Source: Isoperla grammatica (taxonomy: Eukaryota; Arthropoda; Insecta; Plecoptera; Perlodidae). From it: 64,000 nucleotides of DNA. The notes beneath the pieces are model-generated. The model was not told the origin of the DNA. It was given only the letters and a program-made list of their open reading frames with translations, and did not search any database. This document shows, piece after piece, positions 33,301 through 42,667 of the stretch (within the stretch, counting starts at the first letter, position 1; each line of letters starts with the position of its first letter). A program made the position numbers and the translations under genes. The DNA is taken from contig OX246745.1 of the NCBI GenBank assembly GCA_945910005.1, forward strand, positions 43,852,251 to 43,916,250, read 5' to 3'.

Positions 33301-33527
33301 AATACATACAATCAAAGAATAAACAACAATTAATGACAAAGAAGTTTCAACAAAGATATGTCAGTCGATCAAACACCTCAATACATACAATCAAAGAATA
33401 AGCAACAATCAATGACAAAGAAGTTTCAACAAAGATATGTCAGTCGATCAAACACCTCAATACATACAATCAAAGAATAAACAACAATCGATGACAAAGA
33501 AGTTTCAACAAAGATATGTCAGTCGAT
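30337..33527. repeat. 79/82-bp tandem array (about 40 units)
   Basis: The GTCAGTCGATC anchor recurs at 79 or 82 bp. Two unit types exist: GACAAAGAAGTTTCAAC (79 bp) and GCAAAGAAATTTCAAC plus a CAAA insertion (82 bp). Marker variants AGCAACAATCAATG and ATCGATGAC recur every 878 bp, which equals eight 79-bp plus three 82-bp units, so an 11-unit higher-order repeat spans about 31.4-33.5 kb. It lies in a PLD intron. Confidence 0.96.
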
Positions 33528-33851
33528 GGGGTAGGGTCGAAGGAGTAGAGGGTGCGCGGGAACGCTGGTTACCATTACAAACTATGTGGGATTAATTTCA
33601 AGTAAAATATCAAAGTACCACTGATGAAATATACTGTACCATATTTAATTTGTACCAAATTATTCTAGGCCCCAAAAACCTAAAATGATGCAAGATAGTG
33701 TATGTTAGAACGACAAGAAAAGAGATCAAATATCAATGTTTTTATAGATGATTAACCATGAAAGAAACCACCAGTAATATTGAGTGTGAATATGCTATAG
33801 CTAGAGGCCCAGGGAAATCGCTTCAAACACCTAGTTAAACAAGCTGTAGGC

Positions 33852-34909
33852 CAGTGGCATATACATGGGGGGGGAGGGGGGGGACAACCCTCCCCCCCCC
33901 CTTTTGTGAAGGAAACATGGAAAATTACCGTTTACATTTCAATAGACAGTATTTTAGACATTTGTTTTTGTTAAAAATACACGCATCGATCTATGATTAT
34001 ATTTTTATCCACCAACTCCTCAGCTGTTCTTGGCAGGGTGGGCCCTGGATGTGAAACCACACTCACACTATCGAATAAGGGATGGAACAGTATCCATCAC
34101 TTGACACTTGCTGACTCGCACAGAAGTGGCCGCCACAGATAGCGAGGCAGTGTAGTGGAGTAACGTGTACACTTCTAGTAACAATGCCGCAATTAATTCA
34201 AGTTGACGCATGTAGCTGACCCCGCACCCCACATGCCCTCTACATAGGGCCAGCCAAACACATTATTTAATATTTAGTCATTGTCCGAGTGTCGCAATCG
34301 GCGGTCGCATGGTGTGACAATACAGGCAACAGGCACAAGTGCAGCTCTAATTGCGAACACAAAGGAGAAAGTTTTTTTCTATTTAATAATTCGTGTTGAG
34401 TAGGGTGTAGAGAGATGCAATGCAATCAATACTCATCAACTCCTCAATCAGTGACGAAGTAAGTACGCTTACGTAATGCATCATAATATAGTTTCAAGTC
34501 CAGGCAACCAACGTGCCTAGTGAATACAACTTAAAATACTATTTATTTCCACTTTCCAGTCAAAAATGTCTCGGAGGAAACAGAGTTCCTCGCTGGACTA
34601 CTTTCCGAAAAAACCTCGAGGTGCAAGCACAGTAATTAAGTTGTAATTAAAAGCAAAAGCAATACGAAAAATATGCAAATTATTGATTGAGGTTCCCTTT
34701 ATTAACGGTGCTAAGAAAAAAATGTGTTGCCAAAAATTAAGTGATCTTGCTTCAGTTGGCTGCTGTAATACGCACAGATAAGCACTGAAATGACCTTGAC
34801 GAGAATTTTTTTGGGGGCAAGCCCCCCGGAACCCCAATTATGTTTCGGTTCCACTCTCTATAATATGGGTTGAAAACCCCCCCCTTCCCAATTCCTGGAT
34901 ACGCCACTG
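33852..34909 (+). mobile_element. hAT element derivative with transposase start
   Basis: The ends are CAGTGGCATATACATGGG and, inverted, CAGTGGCGTATCCAGG. An exact 8-bp target duplication, CTGTAGGC, flanks it (33844-33851 and 34910-34917). The interior has an ATG at 34566 starting a transposase-like N terminus. The catalytic region is missing. The right target duplication is also part of the 60-bp array unit that begins there. Confidence 0.9.
34566..34646 (+). pseudogene. hAT transposase N-terminal fragment
   Basis: The frame reads MSRRKQSSSLDYFPKKPRG and stops after 26 codons. Such a basic start followed by a D(Y/F)F.KKPR motif is common at the N terminus of hAT-type transposases with TTF/BED-like zinc fingers. 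CGAG|GTGCAAG at the end of the recognisable part could be a splice donor. The rest of the enzyme is absent, so this is a deletion derivative. Confidence 0.55.
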
Positions 34910-36520
34910 CTGTAGGCTAATGTGGTTACTGTATGCAGGTACACTTCATGGAGGTGAGCCCCCTCTCAGCTGTAGGCTAATGTGGTTACTGTATGCAGGT
35001 ACACTTCATGGAGGTGAGCCCCCTCTCAGCTGTAGGCTAATGTGGTTACTGTATGCAGGTACACTTCATGGAGGTGAGCCCCCTCTCAGCTGTAGGCTAA
35101 TGTGGTTACTGTATGCAGGTACACTTCATGGAGGTGAGCCCCCTCTCAGCTGTAGGCTAATGTGGTTACTGTATGCAGGTACACTTCATGGAGGTGAGCC
35201 CCCTCTCAGCTGTAGGCTAATGTGGTTACTGTACGCAGGTACACTTCATGGAGGTGAGCCCCCTCTCAGCTGGAAGCTAATGTGGTTACTGTATGCAGGT
35301 ACACTTCATGGAGGTGAGCCCCCTCTCAGCTGTAGGCTAATGTGGTTACTGTATGCAGGTACACTTCATGGAGGTGAGCCCCCTCTCAGCTGTAGGCTAA
35401 TGTGGTTACTGTATGCAGGTACACTTCATGGAGGTGAGCCCCCTCTCAGCTGTAGGCTAATGTGGTTACTGTATGCAGGTACACTTCATGGAGGTGAGCC
35501 CCCTCTCAGCTGTAGGCTAATGTGGTTACTGTATGCAGGTACACTTCATGGAGGTGAGCCCCCTCTCAGCTGTAGGCTAATGTGGTTACTGTATGCAGGT
35601 ACACTTCATGGAGGTGAGCCCCCTCTCAGCTGTAGGCTAATGTGGTTACTGTATGCAGGTACACTTCATGGAGGTGAGCCCCCTCTCAGCTGTAGGCTAA
35701 TGTGGTTACTGTATGCAGGTACACTTCATGGAGGTGAGCCCCCTCTCAGCTGTAGGCTAATGTGGTTACTGTACGCAGGTACACTTCATGGAGGTGAGCC
35801 CCCTCTCAGCTGTAGGCTAATGTGGTTACTGTACGCAGGTACACTTCATGGAGGTGAGCCCCCTCTCAGCTGTAGGCTAATGTGGTTACTGTATGCAGGT
35901 ACACTTCATGGAGGTGAGCCCCCTCTCAGCTGTAGGCTAATGTGGTTACTGTATGCAGGTACACTTCATGGAGGTGAGCCCCCTCTCAGCTGTAGGCTAA
36001 TGTGGTTACTGTACGCAGGTACACTTCATGGAGGTGAGCCCCCTCTCAGCTGTAGGCTAATGTGGTTACTGTATGCAGGTACACTTCATGGAGGTGAGCC
36101 CCCTCTCAGCTGTAGGCTAATGTGGTTACTGTATGCAGGTACACTTCATGGAGGTGAGCCCCCTCTCAGCTGTAGGCTAATGTGGTTACTGTATGCAGGT
36201 ACACTTCATGGAGGTGAGCCTCCTCTCAGCTGTAGGCTAATGTGGTTACTGTATGCAGGTACACTTCATGGAGGTGAGCCCCCTCTCAGCTGTAGGCTAA
36301 TGTGGTTACTGTACGCAGGTACACTTCATGGAGGTGAGCCCCCTCTCAGCTGGAAGCTAATGTGGTTACTGTATGCAGGTACACTTCATGGAGGTGAGCC
36401 CCCTCTCAGCTGTAGGCTAATGTGGTTACTGTATGCAGGTACACTTCATGGAGGTGAGCCCCCTCTCAGCTGTAAGCTAATGTGGTTACTGTATGCAGGT
36501 ACACTTCATGGAGGTGAGCC
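34910..36520 (+). repeat. 60-bp tandem array (27 units) that includes a PLD splice acceptor
   Basis: Each unit contains ACTGTATGCAG|GTACACTTC, the exact acceptor and first bases of the PH exon, followed by ATGGAG|GTGAGCC, a good donor-like sequence. Units are nearly identical (TATGCAG/TACGCAG and TGTAGG/TGGAAG variants). In the PLD frame each unit meets a TAA (GTAGGCTAA), so the copies cannot be coding in that frame. Another frame stays open because 60 is divisible by three; that long ORF is a by-product. The last unit merges into the real exon at 36499. Confidence 0.97.
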
Positions 36521-36842
36521 ACCTCTCGTTTGTGACCGGGCTGGGTATGAAGGGCAAGGAAGGCCTCGTGCTCAAGAGAACCGGCTCCACGCAACCGGGC
36601 CGAGCCGGCTGTAACTTCTGTGGGCTACTGGACACCGGCGTGTGTCTCCGATGTCATCATCTCTCTATCGACCTGTGCGCTTCGTATAGACACCGCTGGC
36701 TGATCGTGAAGGACTCTTGGCTGGGATACGTTAGGCCCAAAGACGGCCGAGTTCATTGTGTCATGCTGTTCGACAGTGGGTTTGAAGTGTCTTCTGGCTT
36801 TAGACACACAGGACATGGGCTGCACATCAGGAACCTGTCTAG
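36499..36842 (+). CDS. Pld: Phospholipase D (PLD1/2 type), exon c: PX-PH linker and PH domain
   Basis: It reads VHFMEVSHLSFVTGLGMKGK, then a Cys-rich segment and RHRWLIVKDSWLGYVRPKDG, HCVMLFDSGFEV and LHIRNLSR. This aligns with the family pattern EVS.LSF...LG.KG.EG and (K)RWLIVKDS...Y, the start of the phosphoinositide-binding PH domain. The acceptor CTGTATGCAG is the final unit of the 60-bp array. The donor is CTAG|GTGAGT. The exon enters in phase 0 and ends with AG, completed to Arg by the next exon's G. The internal GAG|GTGAGC, 15 bases into the exon, is a competing donor-like site shared with every array unit. Confidence 0.95.
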
Positions 36843-36899
36843 GTGAGTTCATTCATCTCTTAGCTCGTTGGATGAGACACATTTTTATGTCTATTTTAC

Positions 36900-37310
36900 T
36901 CGTGATGCACGTTTTTAGTTTGTTTTTTTCAAGTTTGAGGTTCGGTTCAAGGTTTGCAAAGCTTTTGCTTAAAAGGTTCAAGGTTCGGTTTGAAGTTAAA
37001 ATTTAAGGTTCGCAAAACCCTAGTTGACATGATAGGAAGGTCCTGACCAGGGAACCGCCCATTGGTAATAACATGGGTAGTAATTTGAGCCATCAGATAC
37101 TCATTTGACTGTTATTAGATTCAAAAAGGTGTGTTTGTAAATTTTAGAATCTTTCATTAAAATAATGATTACTGTACTGGTAAAATGTGCAATAGTCTAA
37201 ACTAAATGGGGCGCGACTTTCTTTTAGAATATGCACACTTGAGCTAAGTAGGTAGGTTGAGTAGTAGTCTTATTTACAGGTGATGGTACAAAGCATTTAG
37301 TGCTTCAGAG
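36900..37310. other. PLD intron with a decayed GGTTCG-rich repeat end
   Basis: About 36930-37025 is a degenerate string of GGTTCAAGG/GGTTCGGTT motifs ending AAGGTTCGCAAAACCCTAG. This resembles the right end of element D (AAGGTTCGCCCATCCCTA). The rest is featureless. Confidence 0.4.
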
Positions 37311-37400
37311 TAGTGATGACATCGGTAAGTAAAATTACTAGCCGGTTAACCGAATTCGAAACCGGTTTAAAACCGGTTTTCAAAAAAAAAAAACTCTTTC
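37311..37400. mobile_element. One end of a hAT-type MITE with ACCGGTT-rich core (element F)
   Basis: TAGTGATGACATCGG is the family end seen in elements A and B. It is followed by TAAGTAAAATTACTAGCCGG and repeated AAACCGGTTT. I could not find the opposite end or a target duplication, so the right boundary is open. Confidence 0.6.
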
Positions 37401-37883
37401 CAAAAATAAACATCAGCGAGGGAGGTGAGCAAAAACCAGTCCGTTCTGCCTGCTTTGTCAGCATATGAGGACATAGGATCGGGACGGTGAAAGGGGACGA
37501 CCTTGCGACTTTGGCTGTCTGCCAACTCGGGTAATATTGTAAAGGGGGGTTGTGTGGGGGCGGGGGGGGGGGGGGGGGGGCTCTCCTATTGAAATACAGT
37601 GTTACGTTTTCGAGGGACCCGAGACAAAAAACGTGGTAACGGGAAAAACGCACTCTTGTTGACATAACATGTCCTCCCCCCCCCCCCACACCATGCTTAT
37701 CTGAGAAGAGTCGTAAGCGAGGCCCTGCGGCCAAGGTCACGCAGCTAGGCTAGGCTGTGATGACGTAACCCAACATTTTTCGAGGTGGTTCATAAAAAAA
37801 CTCTAGTGGGTAAAAATATTGCTTTCAATACTCAGGAAAATACGTGAGAGTAGCCAAAGTGCGATGGCAATGTTTAATTATAA

Positions 37884-38348
37884 TCATAGGCGTGCGCAGC
37901 GTCTAACATTAGACCCGGCACGAGGTGGCGTGGTACAGCTGGGGTCTGGGGCAAAGCCCCAGCCGCCGGAGGCAATTTCGCCACGGGCGAAAAAATTTTC
38001 AGTTGATGGACCAACTTTTATAGCCTAAAACGCAATTTTAAGACGCGACGCTTTCCGCTGCCATAGGATCTTATGGCCCCTATAGAGCTATGTTTCGTTT
38101 CATTTAAAATATAAAAGATATATTAGAAATTATTTGCGCAGCCCCGGGTGAAGTGTGCCTTTGCGTAAAAACGCGCTACTGACAGTGCATTTTAATTTAA
38201 AGACTTATTTAAAGTTAAGTTTAAAGTGAAACTGCTCTCGGCCCAGGCCGGGTCTAAAGGAATTGGAGACCAGCGCAGCCCGACTGCCAAGTGGACACAT
38301 TAGGTCCGGCCTGGGCCGAATAGGCCTGGGCCGTGCGCACGCCTATGA
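37884..38348. mobile_element. hAT-type MITE, TIR TCATAGGCGTGCGCA
   Basis: TCATAGGCGTGCGCA begins it and the exact inverse TGCGCACGCCTATGA ends it. An exact 8-bp target duplication, AATTATAA, flanks it (37876-37883 and 38349-38356). The subterminal parts are rich in AGACCCGG/CCGGGTCT and GGCCTGGGCC. No transposase is seen. Confidence 0.92.
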
Positions 38349-38359
38349 AATTATAATGT

Positions 38360-39399
38360 TTGATTACAAAGTTTAATTATAACTGTGTAGTTTGACAAAA
38401 GCCTTTTGTAAAGAGAAGAGGACCACTGGAGGAGGGCTTGTTATTTATGGTAAGCAGGTAAAGAACCTCAGTGCCCGCAGCCGAGATCGTAGATAAAACG
38501 ACCTTTTCAGAGACCCCCCCCCCCCCCCCCTCCCACGTGGAACGAGAAGATACAGCTGGTCAAGGTCAAGTCACTCACTGGCAGCTGGGTTGCATTGTGT
38601 TGAGCAATGGAAGGGGGGGGGGGGGCGCTTTGCAGAACTGGGATGAATGACTAACGTGGTTGCGCTTGAACAATAACAACTTGGAATTCGGCTCACTGGC
38701 TGGCCGGAAAAACCGATTATGAGAACACAGAAAACGTCTATTGGATCAAATTTCCCTGACAGACTGATTTTTGGAACGCATTAACGTAAGAAACGTACAA
38801 AAGCGGTTTTACTGTATAATACAGCTGCTAATTAGTCCACACAAACAAGGAAATCCCAGGAAAGAAGACGAAATCTGAGTAGTCGACAGGTGGTTCCTTG
38901 TTGCTACAGGACACTATAGTTATGATAAGCCCAGTAAAAACTAGGTGCCCTTGGCCCAGGTAGGCCTATACAACGGCCTAGGCCTAAATCTAGCCTACTC
39001 TTTACAAAATACAAGTAAGTGGTTTTATTAATTATTGACAGTGTAGCTTAAATGATTATGTTGAAAATGTAAAGATACCGTTTTCTTCTAATCCATAGCA
39101 GCAGTTACTTCTTCGCGATTTAAATACTCTAGCCAGCAAATGTAAAAAATAACCTTCAAACCTGCTTCATTTCACACTCAAACCAAAACAAACTTGGCGT
39201 CGCCTTCTGCGTTCGTTATTTTTGAATTTCGAAGAGATTCAAGTGGTTGGCGACAGATGGCAGTCGTCCGTACCTTCATTTCGATACCACTAGCGCTACC
39301 TGATATCCTTTTACGGATATAGAACACGGTACGGCCGGAATCCATCTTCTATCTTATCTTATCTTATCTTCACGGCTATGCTTTACATTATTATTTATT
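38360..39399. other. PLD intron, no gene seen
   Basis: It contains homopolymer C and G runs (38513-38530, 38612-38625) and a short CTTAT repeat near 39345-39370. No coding signal was recognised. Confidence 0.5.
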
Positions 39400-40682
39400 C
39401 AGTGGCGGCTCGTGGGGGTATGGGAGGTGGAGCTGTAATACAACATGTGAATTTCTTCTTCAGAGACACAAAAACGTACACGCCCCCCCCCCCCCCCCCC
39501 CCCCGAAACGAAAACGAAAGACACTTTTGTCTAAATAATATCAAAGACATTATCGAGCTGCATAACGTTTGTTATGTGTTTTTTAGAACCGTCATGTGCT
39601 GTAATTTTATTTAACATGGGGCTTAGCTCCGTTACACCTGTTTTCGTCCACGATGGCTTCCCCCCAAAAAAAATGAATGCATGGAAAACAGAACACTGCA
39701 TTCTTTACACTGTAACCACACACCCAATCAAACATAGTATAATAACAGTTTTGGAATTTATGTTCCTACTGCTTGCTGTTACTTTTACTGGCCTGTTTTA
39801 TAGTGAGTTCTGGGGTTTGGCAACCGAGTTTTTTAATCTCCAACTTTTCTTCAAGTCTACGAGAAGCAAAAGGTCTGTCCAATAATGCAGCTACAGAATT
39901 CATTTTGGTCTGATTAATATTAAGTATTATATTTCAGTCAATTACTTGATATCGAATACCGTGCGCCGCGCCATACATAAAACGGAACATGGTACACAGG
40001 CGCTAGGCCATGTGCTTCGCCACACATAATGTTAGTTTAATGTTTGCTATTTAGTTCAATTACTGACCGATGTAATGCGGAATAACACACGCAAAGAACA
40101 CCACGCAATATAATAACGACAACACGATCATACGAAGCACTATGGTACATTGGTTATGATCTTAATTAGGCACAACAGGCTATTCAAAACACAAAACACA
40201 ACACCGAACCAAAACTATTTGCAAAGAACAGCAGTCGACAGGTTGACGACACTCGCTGTGAGAAAGTAACCAATCACGGCTCTGGGTGATAAGGTGGACT
40301 CGCTCTATAGCTAGGCAAGATAAGCTCGCCGGCTGGACATTGCATATCGCTGTTTAAAACACAGAGCAGCCGCGCCGTAAATTTGTGGATAGAAAACTCC
40401 TTCGCGGGGTGAAGGGAAACGCGCGGGAATAGCTAGATCGAGCAGAACCGCTCACAGCGCGCAGTGCAGAATACACATACTGCCGCAACGGCCGTCATTG
40501 GGGATACACGTAATCGTGCTGTACGTGCAAATAAAATGCATCAAAAACCACACATCAAACGAGGTCTTGTCAGTCTATCTTAGCCATTTGGTCAATGTTG
40601 GGGAAATACATAGATAAGTGAAGTTTCTCTCAAATTAAGGTGGCGCTGCAGCGCCACAGCGCCTTAGGTAGAGCCGCCACTG
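39400..40682. mobile_element. Putative hAT-type element, TIR CAGTGGCGGCTC
   Basis: The left end CAGTGGCGGCTCGTGG and the inverted right end CAGTGGCGGCTCTACC share 12 perfect bases. The CAGTGGCG start is typical of hAT elements. No clear 8-bp target duplication was found and no transposase fragment is recognisable. Confidence 0.65.
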
Positions 40683-40731
40683 AATGTAGGTATTTGTAAT
40701 AAGATTTACTTATCAAAGTGTTATTTCCTAG

Positions 40732-40811
40732 GCAAATCTTTGTCAAGTGCTGGACAAGACGGAAACGGAAAGAGTGGATGGCGTACATAAAAGAAGTGGC
40801 ATCCAACCAAG
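40732..40811 (+). CDS. Pld: Phospholipase D (PLD1/2 type), exon d: end of PH domain
   Basis: The acceptor is TTATTTCCTAG and the donor CCAAG|GTATGT. Its 80 bases complete a split Arg codon, then read QIFVKCWTRRKRKEWMAYIK and EVASNQ, and end with one base (G) that joins CT of the next exon to make Ala. The W/EWM..I amphipathic stretch matches the C-terminal helix of the PLD PH domain. It is small and easily missed; both phase checks and the family alignment support it. Confidence 0.92.
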
Positions 40812-40859
40812 GTATGTACAGATACCAGGTAGACTACTACTACTAGATACTCTGTCTGA

Positions 40860-42055
40860 TTCCTAGGGATGTAGGGATGGAAAGAGTGGATGGCGTACAT
40901 AAACATATGATACATTGACGAGATCGTATCGGATTTTGTATCGGCAAAATGTTACGATACCGATTCAACCGATACCTCATCGATTCTCAGTATCGCTATT
41001 GGTCCACCTTTAATTATAACGCCAAACTTACGAGCAGCGAGAATCCATCCCTCCCGTCTTACGTGCTTGACGGGGCATTTCCGACTTATCGGCGACTGAG
41101 CAACTGGGAGAGCACAAGTTGGACATTCTCTATTGTTGCCATTCCAACAGCATTGCATTGGCCCGAGTCAAAAATGCGGTTTTTAATAGGAATCATTTCA
41201 AACATGATACGGTTGCCCCAGCATGGCACCATCATGCGTTTGTTTGTGTTGGTCCAGTACACAAATCTCAATTAACTAACTAAAAAATAATTTGAGCCAG
41301 TAGTGCACTGCATTGGGCAGACAAACTAGTGAAATCAGAGACAGACTGCAAGGTAAAGAACTGGTATAAATGCCTGCTGGGAGACAGACAGTTTGATTCA
41401 CCTGGGTACGCGGCAATGTATGGCCGTTCCGTTACATTATATTACTGACTTAAAGGCATGCACGCACTTAGCATTTGTGAAGGTGAACTTGAAAGGGCTG
41501 CTTTTCACAACGTCTTAAACACGATGAAGACGACTTTCATATCTCAATAGTCAATCTACTACTCAAGATCGGCAATCGCCAACTGAGAGTGCGTTTAATA
41601 CTTTCGATCCGCAATTTACCTGTTAAATTAGTTCTATTGTGTGGACACATTGCCGATATTTCCTTTTGTATTGATATAGGGTACATATATTTTACTAAAT
41701 TCAAACCAACAGCTATCCATTATATCTAAATTGCTAGCTCTAGCCATACTCATTAACACAGCGGTCACTTCCTTTCTCCTTCTCTACTACGAGTGGGATT
41801 CAGACAGCTGAGGGTGGCCTGGTGGCCTCACGACAGAAACATTCAAAAGGTCATAAAGCCCAAACCAAACATTCTTGGGGTGTGAAACTTTCACTATTGT
41901 ACCAAGTAAGGGGAACATCTGGAACGTTGACAGCTGATCAGATCGCACTTCCATTTTTTTATTTTGAATCCTTTAAAATTCTGTAGATATACATTGAATG
42001 TAATTGAGTTGTCAATAGTATTACAATATTTTCATCTTATTCCAGAGCATACACA
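40860..42055. other. PLD intron, no gene seen
   Basis: Reading frames on both strands near 40949-41275 overlap and match nothing known. A repeat of GGAAAGAGTGGATGGCGTAC, taken from exon d, occurs at 40878-40897 (see findings). Confidence 0.5.
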
Positions 42056-42063
42056 ATAAGAAT

Positions 42064-42543
42064 TAGGGATGACATCGGGTAGTAAAATCTGGATTCGATT
42101 CCAGCCCCTCAAGGATTCGGGTAACCTGAATCCTAGAAGTGTAAATCACGTCGCTCAACATGTTATTTGAAGGCCATTGACCGCCCGTGGCAGAAGCTGC
42201 CAGCGTGCGTTCTGTCAGCCAGTGATGACGGTCGGGAAGGGGTGGGGGTAGGCCGAGAGCCAGTGGGAGCACAGGTATACCAGAACTCGCCCACAGCAAT
42301 CACACCACATAAAATAGGCTTAGTCTATTTTTAATCAAGCCTATAATGGGTACATGACGGAGCGGAAAAGTATTTTATGGAATGGAAACAAGTTATTTTG
42401 TTATCACCATTGTTGGCGCATTGTTGAAGCATACAACAATTAAACTAAAAATGTACCAGAACAAGATTCGAATCCTTAGAACGGATTCGGGTAATTTTTG
42501 GATTCGGGTAACCCGGATACCCGGATACCCGATGTCATCCCTA
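42064..42543. mobile_element. hAT-type MITE with GATTCGG-rich core (element B)
   Basis: TAGGGATGACATCGGGTA begins it and the inverse TACCCGATGTCATCCCTA ends it. An exact 8-bp target duplication, ATAAGAAT, flanks it (42056-42063 and 42544-42551). The subterminal parts repeat GGATTCG/GGGTAACCCGG motifs. No protein is encoded. Confidence 0.95.
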
Positions 42544-42667
42544 ATAAGAATTAAATTAAAATTAAAGTTAAATATACTGTAGGCCTACATAAGCAATATT
42601 TACATTTTCTAAGCATCCTACAATATTTAGAATGTTAGTAAAATGAAACTAAAATTTAAAACTTAAA

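Noticed and set aside
34920..36614. 564-codon ORF of 20-residue repeats
   Set aside because: It is the out-of-frame translation of the 60-bp array. It enters the PH exon in the wrong frame and ends there.
37297..37740. 147-codon minus-strand ORF with a poly-proline run
   Set aside because: The proline run comes from a homopolymer G tract; the rest has no domain and overlaps a MITE end.
40949..41275. 108-codon plus-strand ORF as a PLD exon or separate gene
   Set aside because: No similarity to PLD, no flanking splice sites that fit the phase (exon d joins exon e directly), and similar-length open frames on the opposite strand.
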